In this document: piece after piece, positions 11,550 to 20,427 of the stretch
How positions within the stretch are numbered: the stretch's first letter is position 1
Layout: every line of letters begins with the position of its first letter
Assembly (NCBI RefSeq): GCF_900088825.1
Contig: NZ_LT592170.1
Coordinates: forward strand, 1,364,523-1,428,522
Direction: 5' to 3'
DNA: 64,000 nt
Source: Thiomonas delicata
GTDB lineage: Bacteria; Pseudomonadota; Gammaproteobacteria; Burkholderiales; Burkholderiaceae_C
Position numbers and translations under genes: made by a program
The notes under the pieces: model-generated
Database searches by the model: none
What the model was told of the DNA's origin: nothing
What the model saw: the letters and a program-made list of their open reading frames with translations, nothing else

Positions 11550-12785
11550 TTGGCTGTGAACCTGAACCCCCCCGATCCCGCTGCGCTGCATGCCGTGCCC
11601 GGTGTGCGTATCGGCGTGGCCCAGGCCGGCATCCGCAAGGCGGGCCGCAACGATCTGACGCTGTTCCTGTTCGATCCCGGCACCCTGGTGGCCGGCGTGT
11701 TCACGCGCAACCGTTTCTGCGCGGCGCCGGTGCAGGTGTGCCGCGAGCATCTGGGTGAGTCCCACTGTGCCCCGGTGCGCGCGCTGGTGGTGAATACCGG
11801 CTGTGCCAACGCCGGCACCGGCGAGCCTGGTTTGCGCGCGGCAAGGCGCAGTTGCGAGGCCGTGGCCGCGCTGGCCGGCGTGGCGCCGCGCGAGGTCCTG
11901 CCGTTCTCGACCGGGGTGATTCTCGAACCCCTGCCGCTGGAGCGGCTGGAGGCCGGGCTGCCGGCGGCCCTGGCCGACGCTCGGGCGAACGCCTGGGGCG
12001 ACGCCGCGGCCGCGATCATGACCACCGACACCGTGCCCAAGGCCGCCAGCGCGCAGGTGGTGATCGACGGCGTGAACGTCACGATCAGCGGCATCGCCAA
12101 GGGCGCCGGCATGATCCGCCCCAACATGGCCACCATGCTGGGCTTCATCGCCACCGACGCGCCGGTTGCCGCCGGCGTGCTCGCGGAACTCGTGCGCGAC
12201 GTGGCCGACGCCTCGTTCAACTGCATCACCGTCGATGGCGACACCTCGACCAACGACGCGCTGGTGATCGCGGCCACCGGACACGCTGCCCTGCCCGCCA
12301 TCGACGATGTCGCAAGCCCCCCGGCGCGGGCCTTGCGCGAGGCCCTCGCCCGCGTCGCGCTGCAACTGGCGCAGGCCATCGTGCGCGATGGCGAAGGCGC
12401 GACCAAGTTCATCAGCATCCGGGTCGAAGGGGCCAAGTCCCGCGCGGAGGCGCGCCAGGTTGGATATGCGGTGGCCCATTCGCCGCTGGTGAAAACCGCG
12501 TTTTTCGCCAGCGACCCCAACCTCGGGCGGATTCTTGCCGCGGTCGGCTATGCCGGCGTCGACGACCTCGACGTGCGCGGCGTCGACCTCTATCTCGACG
12601 AGGTGCATGTGGCGACGCACGGCGGACGCCACCCGGATTACAAGGAAGTCGACGGCCAGCGGGTGATGGCCAAGCCGGAGATCGCCGTGCGCATCGCCCT
12701 CGGGCGCGGCCCGGCTGCGGCCACGCTATGGACCTGCGACCTGTCCCACGATTACGTCTCGATCAACGCCGACTACCGGAGCTGA
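11550..12785 (+). CDS. argJ: Bifunctional glutamate N-acetyltransferase / N-acetylglutamate synthase ArgJ
   Basis: Arginine-biosynthesis enzyme (411 residues) that moves acetyl from N-acetylornithine to glutamate and may also make N-acetylglutamate from acetyl-CoA. The autocatalytic cleavage site lies in the segment [16 protein letters not shown], where the Thr of ATML becomes the N-terminal nucleophile of the beta chain. TTDT and VDGDTSTND motifs are also present. Start is TTG 11550 with GGAG 8 bases upstream; a GTG at 11556 is an alternative. It stands alone in the arg pathway here. Confidence 0.95.
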   Translation: MAVNLNPPDPAALHAVPGVRIGVAQAGIRKAGRNDLTLFLFDPGTLVAGVFTRNRFCAAPVQVCREHLGESHCAPVRALVVNTGCANAGTGEPGLRAARRSCEAVAALAGVAPREVLPFSTGVILEPLPLERLEAGLPAALADARANAWGDAAAAIMTTDTVPKAASAQVVIDGVNVTISGIAKGAGMIRPNMATMLGFIATDAPVAAGVLAELVRDVADASFNCITVDGDTSTNDALVIAATGHAALPAIDDVASPPARALREALARVALQLAQAIVRDGEGATKFISIRVEGAKSRAEARQVGYAVAHSPLVKTAFFASDPNLGRILAAVGYAGVDDLDVRGVDLYLDEVHVATHGGRHPDYKEVDGQRVMAKPEIAVRIALGRGPAAATLWTCDLSHDYVSINADYRS

Positions 12786-12791
12786 GAGCCG

Positions 12792-13676
12792 ATGGCCACA
12801 TTCGATACGGCGGATCGCCTCGCCGCGCTGCTCGACCATGCCGAGCGCGTGCTCAACCGCTTGGAACTCGTCCTCGCCCCAACCCCGCCCGAGCCGGACT
12901 GGCGTGCCGCCGTGGCCTTCCGCTGGCGCAAGCGCGGCAACCATGCGGTGCTGCAGCCGGTGCGCACGCTTTCGCCCATTCGCTTGACCGATTTGCAGGG
13001 CATCGACGAGCAGAAGCGCCGCATCGAGCGCAACACGCGCCAGTTCGTCGCCGGCAAGCCCGCCAATAACGTCTTGCTCACCGGCGCGCGGGGAACGGGC
13101 AAGTCCTCCCTGGTCAAGGCCTGCTTGAACAAGTACGCGGCCAAGGGCCTGAGGCTGGTCGAGGTGGACAAGGCCGATCTCGTGGATCTGCCGGATCTGA
13201 TGGATCTGCTGGCTTCACGCCCCGAACGTTTCGTGGTGTTCTCGGACGACCTCTCCTTCGACGAAGGAGAAGCCGGCTACAAGGCGCTCAAATCGGTGCT
13301 CGACGGGTCGATTTCGGCGCATGCCGACAACGTCCTCATTTACGCGACATCGAATCGCAGGCATCTGCTGCCGGAGTACATGCACGAGAACCTGACCTAC
13401 CAGCACACCGAAAGCGGCGAGGTCCACCCTGGCGAGGTGGTCGAGGAAAAAATCTCCTTGTCCGAGCGCTTCGGTTTGTGGGTGAGCTTCTACCCCTTCG
13501 ACCAGGAACACTACCTGCGCATCGTCGAGCACTGGCTGCAGGCGTTTGGCGTGGCGCCGGAACAGGCGCAGGCGGCGCAGGCCGAGGCGCTGGTCTGGGC
13601 CCTGGAGCGGGGTTCGCGTTCAGGTCGCGTGGCCCAGCAGTTCGCGCGCGATTTCGCCGGGCGCAAGGTGCGCTGA
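12792..13676 (+). CDS. DUF815 AAA-type ATPase
   Basis: Cytoplasmic ATPase of the DUF815 family, 294 residues. Walker A GARGTGKSSLVK lies at about residues 98-109, a Walker-B-like segment FVVFSDDLSFD near 152-162, and the sensor region IYATSNRRHL near 186-195. The N-terminal ~70 residues are helical and family-specific. It starts 6 bp after argJ and ends 4 bp before the Nudix gene, so the three probably share a transcript. The cellular role of DUF815 ATPases is not established. Confidence 0.88.
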   Translation: MATFDTADRLAALLDHAERVLNRLELVLAPTPPEPDWRAAVAFRWRKRGNHAVLQPVRTLSPIRLTDLQGIDEQKRRIERNTRQFVAGKPANNVLLTGARGTGKSSLVKACLNKYAAKGLRLVEVDKADLVDLPDLMDLLASRPERFVVFSDDLSFDEGEAGYKALKSVLDGSISAHADNVLIYATSNRRHLLPEYMHENLTYQHTESGEVHPGEVVEEKISLSERFGLWVSFYPFDQEHYLRIVEHWLQAFGVAPEQAQAAQAEALVWALERGSRSGRVAQQFARDFAGRKVR

Positions 13677-13680
13677 CACC

Positions 13681-14154
13681 ATGGCCGCCAATGCCGCGCC
13701 GGGAACCGGAGCCGTGCCCGGCGCGACGCCCGCGGCGCGCCCGCTGGTGCCGGTGGCTGTCGGGGTTCTGCTGCGCCCGGACGGCAGCTTTCTCCTCGCC
13801 AGCCGCCCGGCCGGCAAGCCCTATGCGGGCTATTGGGAGTTCCCAGGCGGCAAGATCGAGCCGGGCGAAAACCTGTCGCAGGCGCTGGAACGCGAACTGC
13901 GTGAGGAACTCGACATCCGGGATCTGCGCGCCACGTTCTGGCGGTCCTGCGTCATGGACTACCCGCATGCCCGCGTGGAGCTGCAGTTCTGCAAGGTGAC
14001 GCAATGGTCGGGCGAGGTTCGTCCCTGCGAAGGCCAAGCCATTGCCTGGCAGCAGTTGCCGGTGGATGTCGCGCCGGTCCTGCCCGGCACGCTGCCCGTG
14101 CTGCAATGGTTGGCTCGGGAGCGCGCCCACGAGGGACCCACTCACATCACCTGA
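13681..14154 (+). CDS. mutT: MutT-like Nudix hydrolase
   Basis: Nudix NTP pyrophosphohydrolase of 157 residues, likely cleaning oxidised dGTP (8-oxo-dGTP) from the nucleotide pool. The Nudix box occupies residues 57-79 (GKIEPGE then RELREELDI) and matches the consensus, except that the usual Gly near the end is Asp78. FPGGKIE and the N-terminal VPVAVGVLL strand are typical of MutT. The first ~20 residues are Ala/Pro/Gly-rich and atypical. It is adjacent to the DUF815 ATPase and convergent with yacG; mutT next to yacG/zapD/coaE is common synteny. Confidence 0.88.
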   Translation: MAANAAPGTGAVPGATPAARPLVPVAVGVLLRPDGSFLLASRPAGKPYAGYWEFPGGKIEPGENLSQALERELREELDIRDLRATFWRSCVMDYPHARVELQFCKVTQWSGEVRPCEGQAIAWQQLPVDVAPVLPGTLPVLQWLARERAHEGPTHIT

Positions 14155-14177
14155 AGCGAGGGCGATTGGCGCGATCT

Positions 14178-14435
14178 TCAGTGCGTGGAAAATGACGAAC
14201 CCGGACGCGCAGCCGGGCGCGGCGCCGGCTCCGTTTCCTCATCCTCAAGCGGGGGCGCGGCGGCGACGCGGTAGTTTTCGCTGGCCCAGGCCCCTAAATC
14301 CATGTTCTTGCAGCGCTCGCTGCAAAACGGTCGCCAGGGGTTGTCGGCCGCATAGCGGCTAGGGCCCTCGCATGTCGGGCAACGCACGATGCGGGCGGTG
14401 TCGGTTTGGGTCGGTGTATTCATGGACAAATTCAT
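14178..14435 (-). CDS. yacG: DNA gyrase inhibitor / zinc-binding protein YacG
   Basis: Small zinc protein of 85 residues. Four Cys ligands are visible as CPTC then FCSERC, the YacG signature (C-x2-C ... C-x3-C), followed by KNMDLGAWASE. Family members bind GyrB and inhibit gyrase in vitro. The acidic/proline tail (EDEETEPAPRP) is variable in the family. The start at 14435 overlaps the zapD stop by ATGA; an internal Met gives an 81-residue alternative. Confidence 0.92.
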   Translation of the reverse strand: MNLSMNTPTQTDTARIVRCPTCEGPSRYAADNPWRPFCSERCKNMDLGAWASENYRVAAAPPLEDEETEPAPRPAARPGSSFSTH

Positions 14436-15184
14436 GGACAGAGCGCGATTTCGAAGGCCACGTCCGTGGTCACGGGCTTGAGCTTCCAGTCGGCGTCGGG
14501 GCGCATGTAGCGCACGGAGACCATGAGCCGGTGACCGGTGGTTTCGGGCACGACTCCCAGGGCGCCATCGACCCGCAGGCGCATGAGCTGATAGTGGCGT
14601 CCGCCCAGGTTCTGCTGGTAGGTGCCGCCGCTTGCCAGGGTTTTGTGCGGGACCCCCGAGTCGCGCAGCAGGCGCAGCAGCAGTTCCACGGCCATGGACA
14701 GCGGGCTGAAGACTTCGAGCCAACGCGCCATGTCCAGCCGGCGCTGGTCTTCCGGCAAGTGCTGCCAGGCGTAATAGGCCGGCAGGTCGAATTCGCAGGT
14801 GCCGCCCGGAATGCTGGCGCGGCTGCGGATGGCCATCAGCCATTCGTTGTCCTGGAGCGACTGGCCGGGCTTGCCGAGTTGCTGACTCAGTTCCTGGAAG
14901 GCCGAATCGATCTCCGCCAGCACCTCGTCGAGAGCCAGTTCGGACACGGAGGGGTTGCCGCGAAAGCTGAGGAATTGCTGGCGCTGCCGCTCCAGATCCT
15001 TGAGCAGTTCGGACTTCAAATCTTGCCGCGTGGCCACGTCCATGATCTCGAACAGCGAGAGCAGGGCGTAGTGGTGGTCGTAGGGGTGGGCGCGCTGCAG
15101 CAGGAAATCGACTCTGCGGAACAGGTGCTCGAGTCGTAGCAGGGTGCGAACGCGCTCGCTCAGTGGGTATTCGTAGAGGATCAC
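14432..15184 (-). CDS. zapD: Cell division protein ZapD
   Basis: FtsZ-associated cytoplasmic protein (250 residues) that bundles FtsZ filaments by binding the FtsZ C-terminal peptide. Recognisable family segments include ILYEYPLSERVRTLLRLEHLF at the N-terminus, the helical bundle around DLKSELLKDLERQRQQL, and the beta-domain QNLGGRHYQLMRLRV. It sits between coaE and yacG in the same order as E. coli coaE-zapD-yacG. About 100 bp separates it from coaE. Confidence 0.95.
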   Translation of the reverse strand: MILYEYPLSERVRTLLRLEHLFRRVDFLLQRAHPYDHHYALLSLFEIMDVATRQDLKSELLKDLERQRQQFLSFRGNPSVSELALDEVLAEIDSAFQELSQQLGKPGQSLQDNEWLMAIRSRASIPGGTCEFDLPAYYAWQHLPEDQRRLDMARWLEVFSPLSMAVELLLRLLRDSGVPHKTLASGGTYQQNLGGRHYQLMRLRVDGALGVVPETTGHRLMVSVRYMRPDADWKLKPVTTDVAFEIALCP

Positions 15185-15285
15185 GGGCCGGAGCTTTGTG
15201 TGGGCGCGCAGCAGCCGGCGGGAGGCCAGCAGGGACTGCGCCCTTATTGGGGCGCATTGTCACGCATGTGATGCGGGAATTCAAA

Positions 15286-15915
15286 TCAGCCCGCCATGCG
15301 CAGGTAGCCGGCATGCAGATCGCGGGTTCGTTTTTGCAATGCGGCGAGGTCCGCGCTGTTGTCGATCAGATCATCGGCCGCGCGCCTGCGCGCCTCGCGC
15401 GTGGCCTGGGTGGCCATGATGGCGCGGACCTGCGCGGCGTCCAGGCCCGACCTGCGCATCACGCGAGCGATCTGCTGGCTTTCAGGGCAGTCCACCACCG
15501 CGATGCGATCCACGGCGCTGCGCCAGCGGGGCAGGTTCTCGACCAGTAGCGGAATGACCAGAACGAGATAGGGCCCCGCGGTTCGGGCGGCACGTTCGCG
15601 CATGGCCTGGCCGATGCGGGGATGCAGGATGGATTCGAGCGCGCAGCGTTTGGCGGGGTCGGCAAAGACGGCGGCGCGCATGCGGTCGCGGTCGAGCGCA
15701 CCTGCGGGGGTGATCATCTCGGCGCCGAAGGCTTGCTGGATGGCGGCAATGGCGGCTCCGCCCGGCGCGGTGAGTTCGTGGGCGATGGCGTCGGCATCCA
15801 GCACGCCGGCGCCCAACGCCGCCAGCAGCGCCGCCACGGCCGATTTGCCTGAGCCGATCCCGCCGGTGAGCCCGATGGTCAGCCGATGCTCAGCGGAGGA
15901 TGCCGGCGTCGTCAT
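15286..15915 (-). CDS. coaE: Dephospho-CoA kinase
   Basis: Last step of coenzyme A synthesis, phosphorylating dephospho-CoA. 209 residues with the P-loop GLTGGIGSGKSAVA at ~residues 15-28, the DADAIAHEL substrate segment, HPRIGQAM and the lid region RRSGLDAAQVRAIM. Located just downstream of pilD (13 bp), within a minus-strand block that combines type IV pilus assembly genes with coaE, zapD and yacG. Confidence 0.95.
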   Translation of the reverse strand: MTTPASSAEHRLTIGLTGGIGSGKSAVAALLAALGAGVLDADAIAHELTAPGGAAIAAIQQAFGAEMITPAGALDRDRMRAAVFADPAKRCALESILHPRIGQAMRERAARTAGPYLVLVIPLLVENLPRWRSAVDRIAVVDCPESQQIARVMRRSGLDAAQVRAIMATQATREARRRAADDLIDNSADLAALQKRTRDLHAGYLRMAG

Positions 15916-15928
15916 GCTTGCCGGGACC

Positions 15929-16798
15929 TCAGGCCCCGCCGGGCAGAACCCAGGCGATGAGGCGTTGCGGTCCCAGCAGCAGCATGATCAAGCCGGCCGT
16001 TGCCAGGAACGGGCCGAAGGGTATCGGCTTGCCCCGCTCGGCAAGGCCACTGAACTGCAGAGCGATGCCGATGGCTGCTCCGGCAACCGCCGACAGCAGG
16101 ATGATGGGCAACAGGGCCAGGGCGCCAAACCAGGCGCCGAGTGCCGCGAACAGCTTGAAGTCGCCGTAGCCCATGCCCTCCTTGCCCGTCAGCAGCTTGA
16201 ACGCCTGGTAGATGCTCCATAGGCTTGCGTAGCCGATCGCGGCGCCCCATATGGCCTGAGGCAGAAACGCGGGGTCGAGGCTGGCGTGCAGCAGCAAGCC
16301 CAGCCATAAAAGCGGCAGGGTGATGCCATCGGGCAGCAGGGTCGTGTCGTAGTCGATGAAGGCCAGCGCGATCAGCCCCCAAAGCAGGACGACCAGGCCC
16401 AGCGCCCAGGGCGTCGCCCCATGCAGCCAGATGGTGGCGGCCGTGAGTCCGGCCGTGAGCAATTCCACCAAGGGATAGCGCGCCGAGATGCGCGTGCCGC
16501 ACGAGGAGCATTCCCCGCGAAGCATGAGCCAGCTCAGGACGGGAATGTTCTCCCACCAGGGGAGGGTATGGCCGCAGCAGCCGCAGCGCGAGCGCGGATG
16601 GAGCAGATTGAAGGTCTCCGCGGCTTGCGGCGCGTTCTCGGGGTGAAGGGTGGTGTGGGCTTCATGGTGCCATGCCCGCTCCAGCATCACCGGCAGGCGC
16701 AGGATGAGCACGTTCAGAAAACTGCCCACCAACAGGCCGACGACCGCCGCGGCCAGCACCCAGGACCCAGCAGGCAGCCCTGCCCATGCGTCGGGCAT
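15929..16798 (-). CDS. pilD: Prepilin peptidase / N-methyltransferase PilD
   Basis: Polytopic inner-membrane aspartyl protease (289 residues) that cleaves and N-methylates type IV prepilins and type II secretion pseudopilins. A first membrane segment (VLAAAVVGLLVGSFLNVLI) precedes a cytoplasmic zinc motif with two CxxC pairs (CGCC and CSSC). The two catalytic Asp motifs are visible as FIDYDTTLLPD and GYGDFKL. Seven to eight hydrophobic segments are evident. The start is 3 bp after the pilC stop. Confidence 0.95.
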   Translation of the reverse strand: MPDAWAGLPAGSWVLAAAVVGLLVGSFLNVLILRLPVMLERAWHHEAHTTLHPENAPQAAETFNLLHPRSRCGCCGHTLPWWENIPVLSWLMLRGECSSCGTRISARYPLVELLTAGLTAATIWLHGATPWALGLVVLLWGLIALAFIDYDTTLLPDGITLPLLWLGLLLHASLDPAFLPQAIWGAAIGYASLWSIYQAFKLLTGKEGMGYGDFKLFAALGAWFGALALLPIILLSAVAGAAIGIALQFSGLAERGKPIPFGPFLATAGLIMLLLGPQRLIAWVLPGGA

Positions 16799-16800
16799 GC

Positions 16801-18021
16801 TCAGCCCACCACTTTGCCGAGATTGAAGATGGGGAGGTACATGGCGATGACCAGGCCGCCGATGAGCACGCCGAGCACCACGATGATGATGGGCTCCAGC
16901 AGGCTCGACAGCGCCTTGACCAACTCGTCGACCTCGGCTTCGTAGATATCGGCGGCCTTGGCCAGCATCTGGTCGAGCGAGCCCGACTCCTCGCCGATGG
17001 ACGCCATTTGCAGCACGAGGGGCGGGAACACCCCGGTGGACTGCATGGACAGGGTCAGGCTGGTCCCGGTCGACACGTCCTGCTGGATTTTCGCGGTGGC
17101 TTGCTGATAGACGATGTTGCCCGACGCGCCGCCCACGGAATCCAGCGCCTCGACCAGCGGCACGCCGGCGCCGAACATGGTGGACAGCGTGCGGGTCCAG
17201 CGCGCAAGCGTTCCCTTGAGAACCAGATCGCCGAACACGGGCAGGCGCAGCATCATGCGGTCGACGAACTCCTTGACCTTGTCGGAGCGCTTCCAGGACT
17301 GGAAGATGAAATAGCCGCCGATGAAGATGGAGCCGAACAGGATGTACCAATAATGGACGAAGAAATTCGAGATCGCGATCACCACCAACGTGGGGGCCGG
17401 CAGGTCGGCGCCAAATTGCTTGAACACGTCCTGAAAGGTGGGCACGACGAACATCATGATGATGGTGACCACGATCATCGCCACGATCATCACCGCGATC
17501 GGGTAGGTCAGGGCCGATTTGATCTTGCTGCGAATCGCCAGGGTTTTTTCCTGATAGGTCGCGAGGCGGTCGAGGATGAGCTCAAGCATGCCGGCCTCCT
17601 CGCCGGCTTCGACCAGATTGCAGTAGAGGTGATCGAAATACCGCGGGTACTTCCGGAACGCGGCCGACAGGCTGGTGCCGGTTTCGACGTCGTTGCGAAT
17701 TTCCGTGATCAGCCGGGCCATCGACGGATTGGGGTGGCTGCGACCGACGATGTCGAACGACTGCAGCAGCGGCACCCCGGCGCGAAGCATGGTGGCCATC
17801 TGCCGCGTGAAGGTGGTCAGGTCCTTGGCCTTGATGGACCTGCCGGCGCCCATCTTGCGCTTCTTGACCTTGGTCACCAGGATGCCCTGGCGGCGCAGCG
17901 AGGCGTTGACGATGTTCTCGCTGCCGGCGCGCATTTCCCCGCGTTGCAGCTTGCCCTGGCGATCCTTGCCCTCCCAGACGAACAGAAAATCCTTGGTCGT
18001 GCGCATTGCGGCTGTTGCCAT
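16801..18021 (-). CDS. pilC: Type IV pilus inner-membrane platform protein PilC
   Basis: Platform protein of 406 residues joining the cytoplasmic motor ATPases to the growing pilus. Two GspF domains are visible (about residues 70-195 and 275-400), each with the tMLRAGVPLLQSFDIV / MFGAGVPLVEALDSV signature. Hydrophobic segments lie near 170-200, 220-245 and 375-400. It lies 25 bp downstream of pilB in the classical pilB-pilC-pilD order. Confidence 0.95.
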   Translation of the reverse strand: MATAAMRTTKDFLFVWEGKDRQGKLQRGEMRAGSENIVNASLRRQGILVTKVKKRKMGAGRSIKAKDLTTFTRQMATMLRAGVPLLQSFDIVGRSHPNPSMARLITEIRNDVETGTSLSAAFRKYPRYFDHLYCNLVEAGEEAGMLELILDRLATYQEKTLAIRSKIKSALTYPIAVMIVAMIVVTIIMMFVVPTFQDVFKQFGADLPAPTLVVIAISNFFVHYWYILFGSIFIGGYFIFQSWKRSDKVKEFVDRMMLRLPVFGDLVLKGTLARWTRTLSTMFGAGVPLVEALDSVGGASGNIVYQQATAKIQQDVSTGTSLTLSMQSTGVFPPLVLQMASIGEESGSLDQMLAKAADIYEAEVDELVKALSSLLEPIIIVVLGVLIGGLVIAMYLPIFNLGKVVG

Positions 18022-18046
18022 ATGTCCTCCGGTTGCAGCCTGTCGG

Positions 18047-18793
18047 TTATTCGTTGGTCACGGCCAGCACCTCTTCAAGCGAGGTGAGCCCTTGCTTAAC
18101 CTTGATCAGGCCCGATTCCCGCAGGGTGCGGACGCCCTCGCGCTTGGCCTGATCGGCAATGTCCAGCGCCGTGCCATGGTTGAGAATGATGCGCTGGATT
18201 TCATCGCTGATCGGCATGGCCTGATAGATGCCCAGGCGCCCTTTGTAGCCGCTGCCATTGCATGAACTGCACTTGCCCGGCTTGTACGGCTTCCACGAGC
18301 CGTCAAGGTCGCTGTCCTTGAACCCGGCCTCCAGCAGCGCCGCCGAAGGGATGTCCATCGGCGTCTTGCATTGTGGACAAAGCTTGCGCGCCAAGCGCTG
18401 CGCCGTGATGAGAATGACGCTGGAGGCGATGTTGAATGCCGGCACACCCATGTTCATCAGGCGTGTCAGCGTGGTTGGGGCGTCGTTGGTATGGACGGTC
18501 GAGAACACCATGTGGCCGGTCTGCGCGGCCTTGATGGCGATGTCGGCCGTTTCCAGATCGCGAATCTCGCCCACCATGATGATGTCCGGATCCTGGCGCA
18601 GGAAGGCGCGCAGCGCGGTGGCGAAGTTGAGGCCGGCTTTTTCGTTGACGTTGACCTGGTTCACCCCGGGCAAGTTGATTTCCGCTGGGTCCTCGGCGGT
18701 GGAGATGTTGACGCCGGGCTGGTTGAGCAGGTTCAGATAGGAGTAGAGCGACACCGTTTTGCCGCTGCCGGTGGGGCCCGTCACCAGCACCAT
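18047..18793 (-). CDS. pilB: PilB assembly ATPase, 3' part after a frameshift
   Basis: C-terminal 248 residues of the type IV pilus extension motor, starting exactly at the Walker A strand ([13 protein letters not shown]). It has the Asp box, Walker B ([14 protein letters not shown]), the His box (STVHTNDA) and the tetracysteine zinc site (CPQC and CSSC). It is out of frame with the N-terminal half at 18796-19791. Without repair the motor core would be separated from its N-terminal domains and non-functional in assembly. The Met here is an internal residue in normal PilB, and no ribosome-binding site is evident, so independent translation is doubtful. Confidence 0.85.
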   Translation of the reverse strand: MVLVTGPTGSGKTVSLYSYLNLLNQPGVNISTAEDPAEINLPGVNQVNVNEKAGLNFATALRAFLRQDPDIIMVGEIRDLETADIAIKAAQTGHMVFSTVHTNDAPTTLTRLMNMGVPAFNIASSVILITAQRLARKLCPQCKTPMDIPSAALLEAGFKDSDLDGSWKPYKPGKCSSCNGSGYKGRLGIYQAMPISDEIQRIILNHGTALDIADQAKREGVRTLRESGLIKVKQGLTSLEEVLAVTNE

Positions 18794-18795
18794 GC

Positions 18796-19791
18796 CTAGG
18801 GGCGCTTGATCGCGCGCAGCACCCGTTCTTTTTCCTCAGGCTCGTAGCCGAGGGTCTCGATGCCCATCTTGGCCAAGGATGAATCGAGAATCCGGATGAC
18901 GATCTTCTCGCCATGGATGGTGGGCAGGGTGCTGACACGAAAATCGATCGCCCGTTCCGGGCCAAATCGCAATTTCATCCGGCCATCTTGCGGCACCCGC
19001 CGTTCGGCGATGTCCAGGCGCGAAATGACCTTGATGCGCGAGGCCAGTTTTTCCTTGATCGCGACCGGAGGCTGGGCGATTTCGCGCAACTCCCCGTCGA
19101 CGCGGAAACGAATGCGGTAGAAGTTCTCGAAAGGTTCGAAGTGGAGGTCGGACGCGCGCATATTGATCGCGTCCACCAGCATTTTCTGCAGGAAGCGTAC
19201 GACCGGCGCATCGTCGACGTCGGCCCCGAGGTCCTTCTCGCCGCTGGCTTCGTTGCTGCCGTCGTCGAGGTCGTCGAGATCGAAATCATCGCCGATCAGC
19301 GCGCTGATCTGCGTGGACGCCGACTGCGTGCTCTGGTCGATCCAGCGCACTAGCTTGTCATACTCGACCACCACCAGATCAACCGCCGACTGCGCCTGGA
19401 ACTTGATCTTGTCTTCGGCTTCGTGATCGGCCGGATCGGCCGTCGCCACCACCAGTTTGTTGCCGCGCTTGATCAGCGGGAGGACTTTGTAGGCCTTGAT
19501 GATCTTGGGGTCGAGCACGCCGCTGGGCACGCGCGCTGGGTCCAGCGCATCGAGATCCAGCATGGGCAAGGCGAATGTCCTGCTGATCCAATGGGCCAGG
19601 TCCGCCGCGCTCATCGAGCCGCTGGACAGCAGCGTGGCGATGAAGCTGGTGCGGGACTCGGCGGCGCGCTTCTGGATTTGCTCGGCAATCGTGCGTTGCA
19701 ACTGATCCGACTGGACCAGCGCATGCGCCAATCCCGAAAGTTGGGCTGGCGATTTGTTGAGGGGCGGTGAGGCCGAGATGACGGTGGACAT
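18796..19791 (-). CDS. pilB: PilB assembly ATPase, 5' part, frameshifted
   Basis: N-terminal 331 residues of PilB: an MshEN/T2SSE-N domain (~residues 40-150), an acidic linker, and the N2 domain with RASDLHFEP and the Arg-rich RVPQDGRM segment. It ends at a TAG directly after [10 protein letters not shown]. Normal PilB continues from this point with a short PxGM linker into the Walker A strand. On the coding strand the sequence is CGCCCC followed by TAGG. One additional C in that run restores frame and joins both parts into a normal ~580-residue protein. Either a real mutation or a homopolymer sequencing error at 18799-18802. Confidence 0.85.
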   Translation of the reverse strand: MSTVISASPPLNKSPAQLSGLAHALVQSDQLQRTIAEQIQKRAAESRTSFIATLLSSGSMSAADLAHWISRTFALPMLDLDALDPARVPSGVLDPKIIKAYKVLPLIKRGNKLVVATADPADHEAEDKIKFQAQSAVDLVVVEYDKLVRWIDQSTQSASTQISALIGDDFDLDDLDDGSNEASGEKDLGADVDDAPVVRFLQKMLVDAINMRASDLHFEPFENFYRIRFRVDGELREIAQPPVAIKEKLASRIKVISRLDIAERRVPQDGRMKLRFGPERAIDFRVSTLPTIHGEKIVIRILDSSLAKMGIETLGYEPEEKERVLRAIKRP

Positions 19792-20427
19792 GGCTCGCGG
19801 AGAATGGCTCTTGAATGATGCTGTCTGCGGGCTCCTTTGTAAATCAGGCTTCGCGCCATGGTGGGTGGGGAACCGGAAATATGTCGCAAATTCGCAAGAA
19901 TTCCGGTATTTTGCAGCAAGGATTGTTTATTCACGCGGATCACAGCAGAACGCTTGCGACCTGACGTGCCGGGAATCGGCATGGGCATCCTTGCCAAGGC
20001 ACAGCCGCTGGACGTACCGATCGTTTCCCGACTCTGTATGTGCGTAAGCGCACAGTGCGGAGAAGCTTTTTGACCTAAATTGCACCAAGTGCATCTTGGC
20101 TTTGCGCGCTGGGTTGTGTGCGCGACTTCCACCGCCGCCACGCGACGACAAACGACGCGACGCCGCGCAATGTTCATGTTCTATTCACGCCCTGCAAAGC
20201 CGAAAGCAGTCAAGTGTCGTCTCAGGGCGTGATTGCGCGGGACAACATCTCGGTCAAGCGCGCCTACCAGAGAGGTTGACCTGAAGAATGTTGACTGTGG
20301 ATGCGCGATGAACCGAGGTCTGCGCCCTAAATCACGACTGCACGAAGATCGAACGGTCAGGCCCGATCACCGCCCTGAGCGCCGCCCAACACCTCGTTGT
20401 CACCTCCTCGCGCATGCCTAGCATCCA
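19792..20427. other. Intergenic region between divergent pilB and ndvB
   Basis: 636 bp with no convincing gene. It must carry promoters for pilB (minus) and ndvB (plus). The only clear element is the perfect palindrome at 20039-20054, listed separately. No sigma-54 -24/-12 pair was recognised upstream of pilB. Confidence 0.6.
20039..20054 (+). promoter_or_regulatory. Palindromic motif, copy A (upstream of ndvB)
   Basis: Perfect 6+4+6 inverted repeat TGTGCG-TAAG-CGCACA, followed by GTGCGG. It shares both half-sites with the other copies listed at 36950, 39438, 48605 and 50421, but lacks the trailing GAC. It lies 373 bp before the ndvB start, further than the other copies are from their genes. 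Confidence 0.5.

Noticed and set aside
8451-12632. Very long minus-strand frame reaching across secA and argJ
   Set aside because: Only its end at 7977-8450 is real (dciA); the rest is antisense to the secA and argJ coding regions.
19792-20038. Possible sigma-54 promoter upstream of pilB
   Set aside because: The closest match (around 19840-19862, reverse strand) lacks the -12 GC at correct spacing.
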